Assembly: GCF_002259405.1 (NCBI RefSeq) | Contig: NZ_NPFW01000006.1 | Span: forward strand, 124,001 to 188,000 | DNA length: 64,000 nt | Direction: 5' to 3' | Origin: Rhodococcus sp. 14-2483-1-2 | Lineage (GTDB): Bacteria; Actinomycetota; Actinomycetes; Mycobacteriales; Mycobacteriaceae | Position numbers and translations under genes: made by a program | Notes under the pieces: model-generated | The model's database searches: none | Told to the model about the DNA's origin: nothing | The model's input: only the letters and a program-made list of their open reading frames with translations | Shown: one piece after another, positions 22,101 to 28,142 of the stretch | How positions within the stretch are numbered: position 1 is the stretch's first letter | Layout of the letters: every line of letters starts with the position of its first letter

Positions 22101-22607
22101 GTGTCGCCCTCCGGCCCCTATCATCTGCTCGGGTGGTCGTTCGGCGGCCAGATCGCCCACGAGGTGGCCGCACGGCTCCACGCTGCGGGTGAGACCGTTG
22201 CGTCGCTCGTGCTGCTGGATTCGTTCATCGTTCCGTCCGACGCACCGGCACAGGAGCAGATGGAGTCCCAGCGCGAGGACATCGCGGCCTACGTACGCAG
22301 CGACTCGCTCCTCGGTGCGCTCGACGACACCACCAGAGAGCGACTCGTGTCGGCTCACGTACGCCACCTCCGGTTGACGGCCTCGGCAGACCCCGCACCG
22401 TTCGACGGCGACGCACTCCTCGTGTCCGCCACCGAAGGGCTCGATCCCGACTTCGGTGCGCAACGAGAGACGTTGTGGCGGGAGCGAATCCGCGGTGAAC
22501 TTCGGGTGGATCCCTATGATCTGCCGCACCTCGCACTCGGGCAGGCACGCGGATGGAATGCCATCGGCCCTGCCGTCGCCCAGTACATCCTCGAGAGGAG
22601 TAGATGA
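13149..22607 (+). CDS. Siderophore NRPS, C-A-T-C-(degenerate E)-C-A-T-TE
   Basis: A 3152-residue second assembly-line protein starting at GTG, preceded by AAGGAG and overlapping the first NRPS by 8 bases. Approximate domains: C1 (HHIVLDA 141), A1 (FDISINE 649), T1 (GGHSL 994), C2 (HHIACDQES 1166), a degenerate E-like region (about 1476-1835, HPLFVDAES at 1574), C3 (EHILLDGWS 1977), A2 (FDASWEQ 2510), T2 (GGHSL 2863) and a type I thioesterase (GWSFGG 2995). The A1 pocket is DINYWGGIGK, identical to A1 of the first NRPS. The A2 pocket is DAEDSGLINK, which shares seven positions with the formyl-hydroxyornithine code DMENLGLINK as I recall it, so hydroxyornithine is likely. C2 is followed directly by E-like sequence with no A-T between, so a module has been lost or never loaded. 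The thioesterase releases or cyclises the product. Confidence 0.93.
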   Translation: MHDTTYAARSVGTTLSAAQTDMWIAHQADPTSAAFNIGFEISFPSDLDVDRLLTSIDSVLDRYRGGRSRFTTDHDGRPVRISSDARIVTTLVDGRGQDAVATTAVLAAKDLSTPLDLEFDQLMSSVLVSSDNGHVWYFRAHHIVLDAAGAVLLATAVTDTYVHGDTDRSPWLADSAVAEDVSYRESEQFLRDREFWRTRLAAAAPPITLLPMPAAPTGSVYERRTDLPAHLVGALGGLAESARVRPAHVYLAVYAAFVHRWSGERDVTLTLPTAARTTDLLRSEPCTVSTTHPLTVRIEPLDSVADVARKIRSSLAESHPHRRYRGEDMIRDRALGQPSTAGRSFGPGANIIVGEVDSHGIGWSGQALSVGPFNDLEFVLTCIGPSAPVTVQMRGDRASASDIDTRFDALAVLLAAIGAAPDLPISELTLVDEPTGSRIVHAFNDTDSVIDRTPVPDMFAERARDRPGSIAIVDGTRHITYERAAAMVEQLASTLVANGLRAEDVVALSMPRSAEMVISLLAVLRAGGAFVPLDPSWPRDRRERVLTDSGTRVVLSHPDSAHLDDSSVVPNETVVNLDDWQFDHPAVRCEFEALTADRLAYVIFTSGSTGRPKGAMIRHGAISERLNWQRTDILGFGADDAALFKAPLAFDISINEILLPLVCGGRVVVAKDGGERDPFYLLDTIARERVTFVYLVSSMLESLLHLDTDNALSGLRHVWCGGEVLTPDLFSRFRDRLDTTLYHGYGPAEATIGVSHVIYHDADDRIATSIGRPNPNTQLYVLDSRLRPVPIGCGGELYAAGALLGRGYRNASALTAARFVGNPFAADGSAMYRTGDLARWRSDGSLDFLGRADNQVKIRGMRLELEDIESALSDHPSVRYAAVTVLHRESGDVLSAYAIPTDREGIDREQLQTVLTSWLQSKLPEYMVPTYMTILDDVPVTANGKLDRRALPEPTANPAGRDAPRTEIEKRLCLVFAAVLSVPNIGVSDDFFSLGGHSLMALRLAVALHAEFGVRVGLPVLFDHRTVASLGAAIDFTAGAQVGRPGDHSDADGAPVSFGQEQLLFLESLSGPSTAYLLTLDLEPDEPLDPVALHRAGVELVARHPILRTVYPAGSGDWTQHVLSVDEAADKFRVEPTVTVPTPIDLQSELPIRLSCDATRLRITLHHIACDQESVKILVDELAAAYGRSLGNAADPLPSTTHTAATYAQFARWQRETATDRSDLDFWVERLGHVPPVTALPHDFERRADAGGTGELVTVPLSDELSDAIDRSTSENAVTPLVLLHTAVAMVLRARGSGDIVPIGTAVDSRNDAQLASTVGFFVNTVVLSASVDDALTFTELVDRVRSSDLEAYDHRDVPFEAVVATLDPPRTPGVNPLFQVMIADVDDRPIRPNFGHVGTRSAFGGGSLAAKFDLTFGIGFTADGRRSLTLVYDRDLFTETTARTLLSGVHAVLVQGTRHPRLVVAEIAVPTTPGSSGTARLAPAQLRMLDAGISDDACVEWTVPGGSPATAYRLMAEFDALRMTLVRDGDGGRHIAIASVDDAIARPLDGTIDVGSRPVTATESESGTVLRAHPLFVDAESWPPVAVDSTLDFADYLRELDSRATDLGIVEHAEAWLDFGDDVLEATVTEFPAGEPGTADADVWDTADALDTADALDTDRTRAAALIALARTLTDLGAGEAWLVEIDEPDRDGHARTIGHLRRRYPFSLSSADAQRSIDEFLNAHRDDPDPSTYDVAAYTSEHTVGVFEEMPRATVALVIGRSPQFTEMRSSAPTFALTTGSSIRARVTAADRALGGLPVADAARTWASHLRTALTDARRNGDSADLVPLLSDMDAARLRRSFGPVRHVWPLSPLQTGLLFHLLAGSEGEADVYVSQTVVELSGHIDRDRLAAAARASIDKFPNVAVGFAEIGDRAVQVVPETFDVPWTYRTGSDVDGFAREQASIPFDASNPPLLRFGLLSDGPTHHHLVFTAEHILLDGWSIWRFLMSVLDSYTDEEVERSRSTASFGTYLAWLSRQDLPAAEREWQRYLGGIDEPTLVAPRRRSLGATSSSNSRDLRVTVDPVVSQGLLEVAATAGVTLSTVFEAAWGMTLRRILGTDDVLFGSVVSGRPPEIDGIDTTIGLLFNTLPTRFTSNPSHTVTEMLQKAQQDKLLHLTHPYVTLSALLQMSGHRALFDTLFVFQNTPVISPETPFGPPGSRVRVENVTLRDATHYPLSIVVDPDAGSTSAPTAGLRVMFQEDVVDEVTVREWIDTFTRTLDAITKNVDGLVARCDPLTDAQRDLLVHRFNDTARAVPELSVYDLLLRQAESSASFPAVRAGDTVMTYAQLVERANRTARVLLSLGAGPDRRVALLLPRSEDMVVALFAVFAAHSAYVPIDPEHPQDRIGHMLAVSQPAVILTDSSLVDRLPEHLRTAPSTVLLDLSREAIDDASGAAVTDDDRGAHTDLDQLAYVIFTSGSTGRPKGVAVPYRGLTNMFYNHEAAIFEPVLLRQGGRRIRIAHTTSFSFDASWEQLLWLLAGHEVHVIDEDLRRDPEQLLEYYDEHRIDAFDVTPTYGEHLVDQGLLDRERCRDSASGSVDSGATGVVFVSLGGEAVGDGLWDALRSAPGVDGYNLYGPTEYTINALGADVADTERPSLGRPIANTAAYVLDSTLSPAPIGAVGELYLAGAGLARGYFAMPSMTSDRFVACPFGAPGARMYRTGDLTRRRPDGTLDYLGRADDQVKIRGHRIEPAEISNVLTAQDRVARAAVVAVTGSAGDRALAAYIVPEKGAAIDVAIVKAALRQQLPAYMVPSAITVVDDVPLTVNGKLDTRALPAPEWDAAAADSADAENALEQAIADIFVEILGTTRVGRDDDFFALGGHSLLVVRLTRRLESVLGRSVGVRDVYARPTPAALAETAASGSESGTMLDPVLRLRDAGPNTVFCFQPAGGLAWSYMGLVRFLPAPTSVVALQDPYLSDGEIELDTFDALVDDQYRRMREVSPSGPYHLLGWSFGGQIAHEVAARLHAAGETVASLVLLDSFIVPSDAPAQEQMESQREDIAAYVRSDSLLGALDDTTRERLVSAHVRHLRLTASADPAPFDGDALLVSATEGLDPDFGAQRETLWRERIRGELRVDPYDLPHLALGQARGWNAIGPAVAQYILERSR
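17577..18665 (+). other. Degenerate epimerization-like domain inside NRPS 2
   Basis: About 360 residues lie between C2 and C3, where an A-T pair would be expected. Weak E-domain landmarks are visible: an LAPAQLRMLD start, HPLFVDAESW in the HHxxxDG position and DGHARTIGHLRRRYPF resembling the EGHGRE and TVGWFT motifs. The catalytic residues are altered. An in-frame 18-base tandem duplication (encoding DTADAL twice, around 18088-18123) suggests relaxed constraint. Confidence 0.6.
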
Positions 22608-22660
22608 CCCCCTTCGACACGTTCGACCATCCACGATCGACTACGAAAGCAGACACATGA
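22604..22660 (+). CDS. 18-codon ORF coupled to both neighbours; possible MbtH start remnant
   Basis: ATG overlaps the NRPS 2 stop (ATGA) and its TGA overlaps the ATG of the following lipoprotein gene (ATGA), so this 18-residue frame (MTPFDTFDHPRSTTKADT) bridges the two genes exactly. GAGGAG lies 3 bases before the ATG. The MTPFD start faintly recalls MbtH-like proteins (typically M..NPFDD), which often sit beside NRPS genes, but the rest does not match. It may be only a translational relay. Confidence 0.35.
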   Translation: MTPFDTFDHPRSTTKADT

Positions 22661-23778
22661 TCGACTCCCGAGCCCACACTTCGAGCAGATTCCGATCCGC
22701 ACCCCGCGCCCTCACAGGAGGTATCGCGGTTCTCGTGCTCGCCGCTGCCGCAGCGTGCAGCAGTGGCACCGCCGACACCGACGATGCCGGCACCCAGGTC
22801 GTCGACCTGAACGCGAACCCGGCCGCGTGCAGCGAGAACGACCGCGTCGACACGGTCGACCGCGCGTCAGGACCGTTCACGTACACCGACGGCCGCGGAC
22901 GGACCATCTCCCTCGATTCACAACCGAGCAGAATCATCGCCGACGAGGAATCGGCCGCAGCGCTGATGTCGTACGGAATCAAGCCCATCGCCATCTGGTC
23001 GACGACTCCGATGAGCACCAGCCCCATTCTGAGCTGCTCCGATCTCACCGGCATCGAATCGGTCGGCGAGAGCTGGGGCACATTCGATTTCGAGAAAGCC
23101 GCCAGCCTCGAACCGGATCTGGTCATCGGTGAGTTCAACCCACGATTCGGCCAATTCGGCAAGCTGACCACCACGGCCGACTCGTCCAAGGCCGACACGA
23201 TCGATCAGCTCGCTCCGACCCTCGGGGTCACCTTGGACACGACGTCGACCGCCAAGACCATCGAGAACTACGCCGGACTCGCGTCCTCGCTCGGCGTCGA
23301 CCTCGACACCCCGCAACTGGCAGACATCAAGGCCGACTACGACGCTGCCGTCGACAACTTCAAAAAGGTTGCCTCCGAACGCCAGGACCTCACCGGAGTC
23401 GGAGTCTGGCCCCTCGATGTCGCGTACGTCCTCGATCCGTCTGCGGATCCGGACTTCAGCGACTACGAAAGCTGGGGCTTGAAGATGTACACCCCTGACG
23501 GCACCGACGACGGATACTGGAAGAAGGTGTCCTGGGAGAACGTATCGAGTGTCGATGCCGATGTCGCATTCGTCTACCACGACGTTGCCAACGCAGCTGA
23601 TGTGAAGCTTGCCGACATTCCGAGCCGCTACCCCGGTTTCGACACCATCGCCGCCGTCGACAAGCAACAGATGGTGCTGTGGGACTACGGCGCCAACAAG
23701 AGCTACAGCCGCTACACCAACACGATCAACGTCTACGCGGACGCACTGTCCAAGGCACAGAAGGTCACTGCCGAGTAA
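22657..23778 (+). CDS. Iron-siderophore ABC transporter substrate-binding lipoprotein
   Basis: A 373-residue protein with an N-terminal signal peptide and a lipobox ending at Cys34 (LAAAAAC), followed by a periplasmic-binding fold of the FepB/FecB (BtuF-like) class: a PSRIIADEESAAALMSYGIKPIAIW segment near the start of the mature domain, a SLEPDLVIGE segment and late PGFDTIAAV and MVLWDY stretches. It would capture ferric siderophore outside the membrane and hand it to a permease. No FecCD-type permease or ATPase gene follows here, so those partners must be elsewhere. The ATG at 22657 is chosen because the lipoprotein signal starts there; an in-frame extension upstream runs inside NRPS 2. It is the last gene of the siderophore operon and a strong hairpin follows. 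Confidence 0.88.
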   Translation: MIDSRAHTSSRFRSAPRALTGGIAVLVLAAAAACSSGTADTDDAGTQVVDLNANPAACSENDRVDTVDRASGPFTYTDGRGRTISLDSQPSRIIADEESAAALMSYGIKPIAIWSTTPMSTSPILSCSDLTGIESVGESWGTFDFEKAASLEPDLVIGEFNPRFGQFGKLTTTADSSKADTIDQLAPTLGVTLDTTSTAKTIENYAGLASSLGVDLDTPQLADIKADYDAAVDNFKKVASERQDLTGVGVWPLDVAYVLDPSADPDFSDYESWGLKMYTPDGTDDGYWKKVSWENVSSVDADVAFVYHDVANAADVKLADIPSRYPGFDTIAAVDKQQMVLWDYGANKSYSRYTNTINVYADALSKAQKVTAE

Positions 23779-23795
23779 TTCGGCGGACCGTGAGC

Positions 23796-23833
23796 TACGG
23801 GGTCACCGGCAGACATCTGCCGGTGACCCCGTA
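23796..23833. terminator. Perfect 18-bp inverted repeat between convergent genes
   Basis: Two perfect 18-base arms (TACGGGGTCACCGGCAGA and its complement) are separated by 2 bases, 17 bases after the lipoprotein stop and 17 bases before the end of the oppositely oriented HIT gene. There is no T-tract on either side, as is common in actinobacteria. It probably terminates transcription from both directions. Confidence 0.8.
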
Positions 23834-23850
23834 CTTCGTCGAGGCGGCCT

Positions 23851-24273
23851 CTACAGCGCCGCTGCGATCTCTCCGGCCTGCCGGTCCAGTTCGGCTCGTT
23901 GCGGCGACGACGGCCGAGCCCGCAGGCCGAAGCCGTCGCCGATCATTCGTGGGATGACGTGCAGATGCACGTGGAAGATTTCCTGACCGGCCACCGTGCC
24001 GTCGGCGAGAAAGAAGTTGACCCCGGCGACACGCGGATTGCTGGCACGCACAGCGGCGGCCACCTTCTGTCCCACCACGAACAGGTGCGCGCCGATCTCC
24101 GGCGGCAACTCCGCCAGCGTCCGATACTGCTCCTTGGGCACCACCAACACATGTCCGCTGGTGAGCGGCCTGATGTCCATGAACGCAATCGCTGTCTCGT
24201 CCTCGTGGACGCGAGAAGCCTCGGCCGTCCCGGCAATGATCTCGGCGAAAATCGTGTAGGGGTTCACAGCCAC
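23851..24273 (-). CDS. HIT family nucleotide hydrolase/transferase
   Basis: A 140-residue histidine-triad protein. The triad appears as FHVHLHVIPR near residue 103, preceded by the family's typical SGHVLVVPKEQ and FMDIRPLTSGH segments. HIT proteins act on nucleoside phosphates or phosphoramidates in the cytoplasm; the substrate here is unknown. The start is taken at GTG 24273, with a second GTG two codons further in. It is convergent with the siderophore lipoprotein gene and divergent from the HAD gene 56 bases away. A second HIT protein lies at 35287-35712. Confidence 0.88.
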   Translation of the reverse strand: MAVNPYTIFAEIIAGTAEASRVHEDETAIAFMDIRPLTSGHVLVVPKEQYRTLAELPPEIGAHLFVVGQKVAAAVRASNPRVAGVNFFLADGTVAGQEIFHVHLHVIPRMIGDGFGLRARPSSPQRAELDRQAGEIAAAL

Positions 24274-24329
24274 CGAGCGTAGGCGCTCGATCCTCTGACG
24301 CTGCGGGGCCCGGACCCGGAGACTACTGT

Positions 24330-25130
24330 TTGCCGATGAGCATCGGCGGGGTTCTCTTCGACATCGACGGCGTCCTGGTGTCGTCGTGGCAGGCGGTGCC
24401 AGGGGCAGCGGCCACTCTGAAGTACCTGGACAGCAAGGACATTGCGCGCGCGTTCCTGACCAATACGACGTCGAAGACGCGTGAGCAGATCGCTACGGCA
24501 CTGCGCGACGTGGGGCTGGACGTGCATTCGGACGAGATCGTCACGGCCGCGTCACTCACCGCCGATCATCTCCGGGAGAACTATCCGGATGCGCGAGTGG
24601 TCTTGATCAACAACGGCGAGATCGCAGGCGACATGCCGGGAATCGAGTTCGTCGACCAGACGTCCGAGGATCCCGATGTCGTGGTCGTCGGCGGAGCAGG
24701 CCCGGAGTTCACCCACGAGCGACTCAGCCGCGTCTACGACTGGCTGTGTCGGGGCATACCCGTCGTCGCGATGCATCGATCGCTGATGTGGAGCACCGGA
24801 GCCGGACTGCGCATCGACACGGGTATGTACCTGGGCGGCATGGAGCAGGCGTCGGGACACACCGCGAAGGCCATCGGCAAGCCGGCTCCGCTGGGATTCC
24901 GGACCGCGTCCGAGCGGATGGGTGTCGACCCGGACGACGTCGTCATGGTCGGCGACGACCTCGACAACGACGTCCTCGCCGCCCAGGTCGTCGGCATGAC
25001 GGGAGTGCTCGTCCGCACCGGGAAGTTCCGTCAGGACGTGCTCGATCGACGCAGCACCGATGAGTTCGCGATGGAACCCGACCACGTGATCGACTCGGTC
25101 GCCGACCTGCCCGACGTCCTCGGCGACTAG
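24330..25130 (+). CDS. HAD-superfamily hydrolase, NagD/HDHD2-like (HAD-IIA)
   Basis: A protein of 264-266 residues with the HAD motifs in order: LFDIDGVLV near the N terminus (nucleophile and acid Asp), FLTNTTSKT (motif II), KPAPLGF (motif III Lys) and VGDDLDNDV (motif IV acids). The cap falls between motifs II and III, as in HAD-IIA phosphatases of the p-nitrophenyl phosphatase/NagD group; the substrate is unknown. A GGAG site at 24318 is 8 bases from the TTG at 24330 but 14 bases from the in-frame ATG at 24336, so the TTG is kept as the start. Its stop codon and that of purB are read from the same CTAG on opposite strands. Confidence 0.87.
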   Translation: MPMSIGGVLFDIDGVLVSSWQAVPGAAATLKYLDSKDIARAFLTNTTSKTREQIATALRDVGLDVHSDEIVTAASLTADHLRENYPDARVVLINNGEIAGDMPGIEFVDQTSEDPDVVVVGGAGPEFTHERLSRVYDWLCRGIPVVAMHRSLMWSTGAGLRIDTGMYLGGMEQASGHTAKAIGKPAPLGFRTASERMGVDPDDVVMVGDDLDNDVLAAQVVGMTGVLVRTGKFRQDVLDRRSTDEFAMEPDHVIDSVADLPDVLGD

Positions 25131-26545
25131 AGAATCGGCGACGGCGTGTACGAGGCCCCGGCCGGGAATTTCGCGATCAGACGCTCCACGGCCGAGACGA
25201 CCGCAGCGACCTGAGCGTCGGCGGCACCGACGAAGGCCGTCTTGTCGGCCAACGCCGCGTCGAGGGCGGCCCGATCGAGGGGAAGACGATCGTCGGCGGC
25301 CAGGCGATCGAGCAGGTCCGGTTCGAGGCCCTGCTCACGCATCGCGAGCGCGACGGCGACGGCGTGTTCCTTGATCGCCTCGTGCGCGGTTTCGCGTCCG
25401 ACGCCCGCGCGCACGGCGGCCATCAGCACCTTGGTCGTCGCGAGGAACGGCAGGTAGCGGTCGAGTTCTTTGGCGATGACGGCCGGGTAGGCACCGAATT
25501 CGTCGAGCACGGTCAGGAAGGTCTCGATGAGTCCGTCGATGGCGAAGAAGGCGTCGGGCAGCGCGACGCGACGCACGACGGAACAGAAGACGTCGCCCTC
25601 GTTCCACTGCGCTCCGGCGAGCTCGGCAGCCATCGAGCCGTAGCCGCGCAGCACCACCTGCAGGCCGTTGACGCGCTCACACGAGCGGGTGTTCATCTTG
25701 TGCGGCATCGCCGACGAGCCGACCTGGCCCGCCTGGAAGCCCTCGGTGACGAGTTCGTGGCCGGCCATCAGGCGGACGGTGTGCGCGAACGAGGACGGTC
25801 CGGCACCGATCTGGACCAGCGCGGAGACGACCTCATGATCGAGCGAACGGGGATACACCTGGCCGACGCTGGTGAGTGTGTGCCGGAAACCGAGGTGATC
25901 GGCGACGATGCGCTCGAGCGCGACGAGCTTGGCGGAGTCGCCGCCGAACAGGTCGAGCATGTCCTGCGAGGTGCCCATCGGGCCCTTGATTCCGCGCAAC
26001 GGGTAGCGGGCGATCAGTTCTTGCACCCTCGACAGCGCCAACAGCAGCTCGTCTGCGGCAGAGGCGAAACGCTTGCCCAGCGTGGTGGCCTGAGCTGCGA
26101 CGTTGTGGCTGCGACCGGCCATGACCAGCGAGGAGTACTCGGCGGCGCGCTCGGCCAACCGCTTCGCGACGGCGACGCCGTGCGCGTGGACGTGTTCGAG
26201 CGAGCGCAGGATCTGCAGCTGCTCGACGTTCTCGGTGAGGTCGCGGCTGGTGAGTCCCTTGTGGATGTGCTCGTGGCCGGCGAGGGCGTTGAACTCCTCG
26301 ATGCGGGCCTTGACGTCGTGGCGGGTGACGCGCTCGCGCTCGGCGATCGACGCGAGATCCACCTGGTCGACGACGGCTTCGTAGTCCGCGATGGCCGCGT
26401 TGGGGACGTCGACTCCGAGGGAGGACTGCGCACGCAGCACGGCGATCCACAGTTGACGTTCGAGGGCGATCTTGTGCTCCGGAGACCACAGCTCCACCAG
26501 TTCGGGGCTTGCGTAACGGGTGGCCAGGACATTCGGGATGCTCAC
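25127..26545 (-). CDS. purB: Adenylosuccinate lyase
   Basis: A 472-residue protein catalysing two purine-biosynthesis steps: release of fumarate from SAICAR and from adenylosuccinate. The fumarase/aspartase-superfamily signature SSAMPHKMNTR appears near residue 278, with the His-containing segments TSRDLTENVEQ and GTSQDMLD upstream. The N terminus SIPNVLATRYASPEL is typical, so the GTG at 26545 is taken as start although the frame stays open well beyond it. The other purine gene in the window, purD, is 4 kb away and also on the minus strand. It is convergent with the HAD gene with a 4-base overlap of stop codons. Confidence 0.95.
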   Translation of the reverse strand: MSIPNVLATRYASPELVELWSPEHKIALERQLWIAVLRAQSSLGVDVPNAAIADYEAVVDQVDLASIAERERVTRHDVKARIEEFNALAGHEHIHKGLTSRDLTENVEQLQILRSLEHVHAHGVAVAKRLAERAAEYSSLVMAGRSHNVAAQATTLGKRFASAADELLLALSRVQELIARYPLRGIKGPMGTSQDMLDLFGGDSAKLVALERIVADHLGFRHTLTSVGQVYPRSLDHEVVSALVQIGAGPSSFAHTVRLMAGHELVTEGFQAGQVGSSAMPHKMNTRSCERVNGLQVVLRGYGSMAAELAGAQWNEGDVFCSVVRRVALPDAFFAIDGLIETFLTVLDEFGAYPAVIAKELDRYLPFLATTKVLMAAVRAGVGRETAHEAIKEHAVAVALAMREQGLEPDLLDRLAADDRLPLDRAALDAALADKTAFVGAADAQVAAVVSAVERLIAKFPAGASYTPSPIL

Positions 26546-26695
26546 GAGCGTCCAGCTTACGGGGCGCCGTTGTCGGTCTCGGAAGACGACTGCACTGTTT
26601 CGAGTGTGGACTGCACCACCGACCTCCCGCGATCGCACCCGCGTGCCGGCTCGCCGCGCGGAATAACCGCGGCGCGTTCCGATGTTGCAGCCGCC

Positions 26696-27346
26696 GTGAG
26701 CCGAACAGTGAAGGTCGACATCTGGTCCGATATCGCGTGCCCGTGGTGCTTCGTCGGCAAGCGTCGTTTCGAAGCAGGCGCTGCGGAGTTCACCGCCGGG
26801 GGCGGAACTCTGGAGGTGGAGTTCCACTCGTTCGAGCTGGCACCCGACACACCTGTCGACTTCGACGGCAGCGAGGTCGACTTCCTCGTCTCTCACAAAG
26901 GAATGCCGGCCGCCCAGGTCACGCAGATGTTGGGGCAGATGACCGAGCTGGCCGCAGGCGAGGGGCTCGCATACGACTTCGACGCCTTGCAGCACACCAA
27001 CACCGTCAAGGCGCACGAGCTCCTGCACTTCGCCAAGTCGAAGGGCAAGCAGGTCGAGATGAAGGAACGGCTCCTGGCGGCCTATTTCGAGGAGGGCCGC
27101 CACGTCGGCCGCACCGATGACCTCGCCGACCTGGCCGCGGAGGTCGGCCTCGACCGTGACGAGGTGGTCGAGGCACTGAAGTCCGAGCAGTTCCTGCCGG
27201 CAGTGCGCGCGGACAAGGAACAGGCCATCGCCTACGGGATCAGCGGTGTGCCGTTCTTCGTGATCGACGGACGGCTCGGTGTGTCGGGCGCGCAGGCCCC
27301 GTCGGTATTCGCCGACGTCCTGCAGAAGGCCGCTGCCGACTCATGA
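26696..27346 (+). CDS. DsbA-family (FrnE-like) thiol oxidoreductase with CPWC
   Basis: A 216-residue thioredoxin-fold protein. The active site CPWC is at residues 15-18 just after the first strand (KVDIWSDIACPWC), a helical insert follows, and the cis-Pro loop is GISGVPFFVIDG near residue 182. There is no signal peptide, so this is a cytoplasmic DsbA/FrnE-type protein. The family includes DSBA-like isomerases and mycobacterial mycothiol-linked enzymes; the exact partner is unknown. The start is GTG 26696, with an alternative GTG at 26708. The frame stays open upstream only as an antisense shadow of purB. Its stop overlaps the start of a 35-residue peptide gene. Confidence 0.88.
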   Translation: MSRTVKVDIWSDIACPWCFVGKRRFEAGAAEFTAGGGTLEVEFHSFELAPDTPVDFDGSEVDFLVSHKGMPAAQVTQMLGQMTELAAGEGLAYDFDALQHTNTVKAHELLHFAKSKGKQVEMKERLLAAYFEEGRHVGRTDDLADLAAEVGLDRDEVVEALKSEQFLPAVRADKEQAIAYGISGVPFFVIDGRLGVSGAQAPSVFADVLQKAAADS

Positions 27347-27450
27347 GCGGTCCTTTGGAGATGGTCGGCGACGACCACGGCCCCGTCTGCGAAGACGGTG
27401 TGTGCGAGGTGCCGCCGATCCGAGACGCAGACTCCGGCGAGACCGACTAG
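27343..27450 (+). CDS. 35-residue acidic peptide with a Cys pair, coupled to the DsbA-like gene
   Basis: ATG overlaps the stop of the oxidoreductase gene (ATGA). The peptide begins MSGPLEMVGDDHGPVCEDGV and ends with an acidic tail; its only cysteines are Cys16 and Cys21 (VCEDGVC). Direct coupling to a CPWC oxidoreductase suggests a redox partner or a small metal or thiol carrier, which is inference. It ends 4 bases before the convergent TetR gene. I do not recognise a named family with certainty. Confidence 0.6.
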   Translation: MSGPLEMVGDDHGPVCEDGVCEVPPIRDADSGETD

Positions 27451-27454
27451 CAGT

Positions 27455-28093
27455 TCAATCGGCCGGCACCTGTTCCGCCGGTGCCACGATGTCGATGACG
27501 GCCAAGAGCATGCTTCGCGCCATGTGGCGCGGGTCGGGGTCCACTTCGCTGAGCGCTCCGACGACGGCCCCGTCGACCACTGCCACGAGTCGTCTCAGTT
27601 GCTCTTCCTGCACGGTTCGGCCCGATCTGCGCAGCACGTCGGTGAGCAGGTCGTCGATCTGGGCGCGCAGCCGCAGTTGCACCTCTCGCAGTTCGGGATG
27701 CCGGGCCGAGGCGATGAAGCGTTCGTATCTCGCGATCAGCTGCTCATGGCCGTCCTGGGGCCCGATGAGCAGGTCGACGATGAGGTCGACCGTCGACTCC
27801 ATCTCGTTCGAGCACTTGCCCTCGTCGTCGATGCGACCGCGCATGACGTCGATCTCGCGCGTCCCGACGACGTCGACCGCCGCGGCTACCAGGTCTCCGA
27901 GGGACTCGAAATAGTAGGTGGTCGACGCCAGCGGCAACCCCGCTCGTGCGGCCACCGATCGGTGCCGCACCGCGTCGAATCCGCCCTCGACGAGAAGGTC
28001 CGCAGCGGCCGACGCCAATGCCTGGCGGCGGCGCACCCCCTTCGGAGTCGCACCCGACACCTTGTGCTGCGACTCGGTCGGACCTGCGGACAT
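27455..28093 (-). CDS. TetR-family transcriptional regulator
   Basis: A 212-residue protein with an N-terminal TetR DNA-binding domain: RRQALASAAADLLVEGGFDAVRHRSVAARAG, then PLASTTYYFESLGDLVAAAV, the recognition helix and YYF motif. The C-terminal ligand domain has no recognisable specificity. It is divergent from the threonine aldolase gene with 49 bases between the start codons, so it may control itself and that gene. It is convergent with and nearly touches the DsbA-peptide unit. Confidence 0.9.
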   Translation of the reverse strand: MSAGPTESQHKVSGATPKGVRRRQALASAAADLLVEGGFDAVRHRSVAARAGLPLASTTYYFESLGDLVAAAVDVVGTREIDVMRGRIDDEGKCSNEMESTVDLIVDLLIGPQDGHEQLIARYERFIASARHPELREVQLRLRAQIDDLLTDVLRRSGRTVQEEQLRRLVAVVDGAVVGALSEVDPDPRHMARSMLLAVIDIVAPAEQVPAD

Positions 28094-28142
28094 TCAAGTC
28101 ATCGTGCCAGCTCGAGGCCATTCGTCGGACTGCTTTCGCGCT

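Noticed and set aside
21117-22634. A 505-codon minus-strand frame over the end of NRPS 2
   Set aside because: No recognisable motif; it mirrors the A, T and thioesterase domains on the coding strand.
25364-26695. Long plus-strand extension of the DsbA-like frame back through purB
   Set aside because: It lies antisense to well-conserved adenylosuccinate lyase sequence, and family similarity of the oxidoreductase begins only at 26696.
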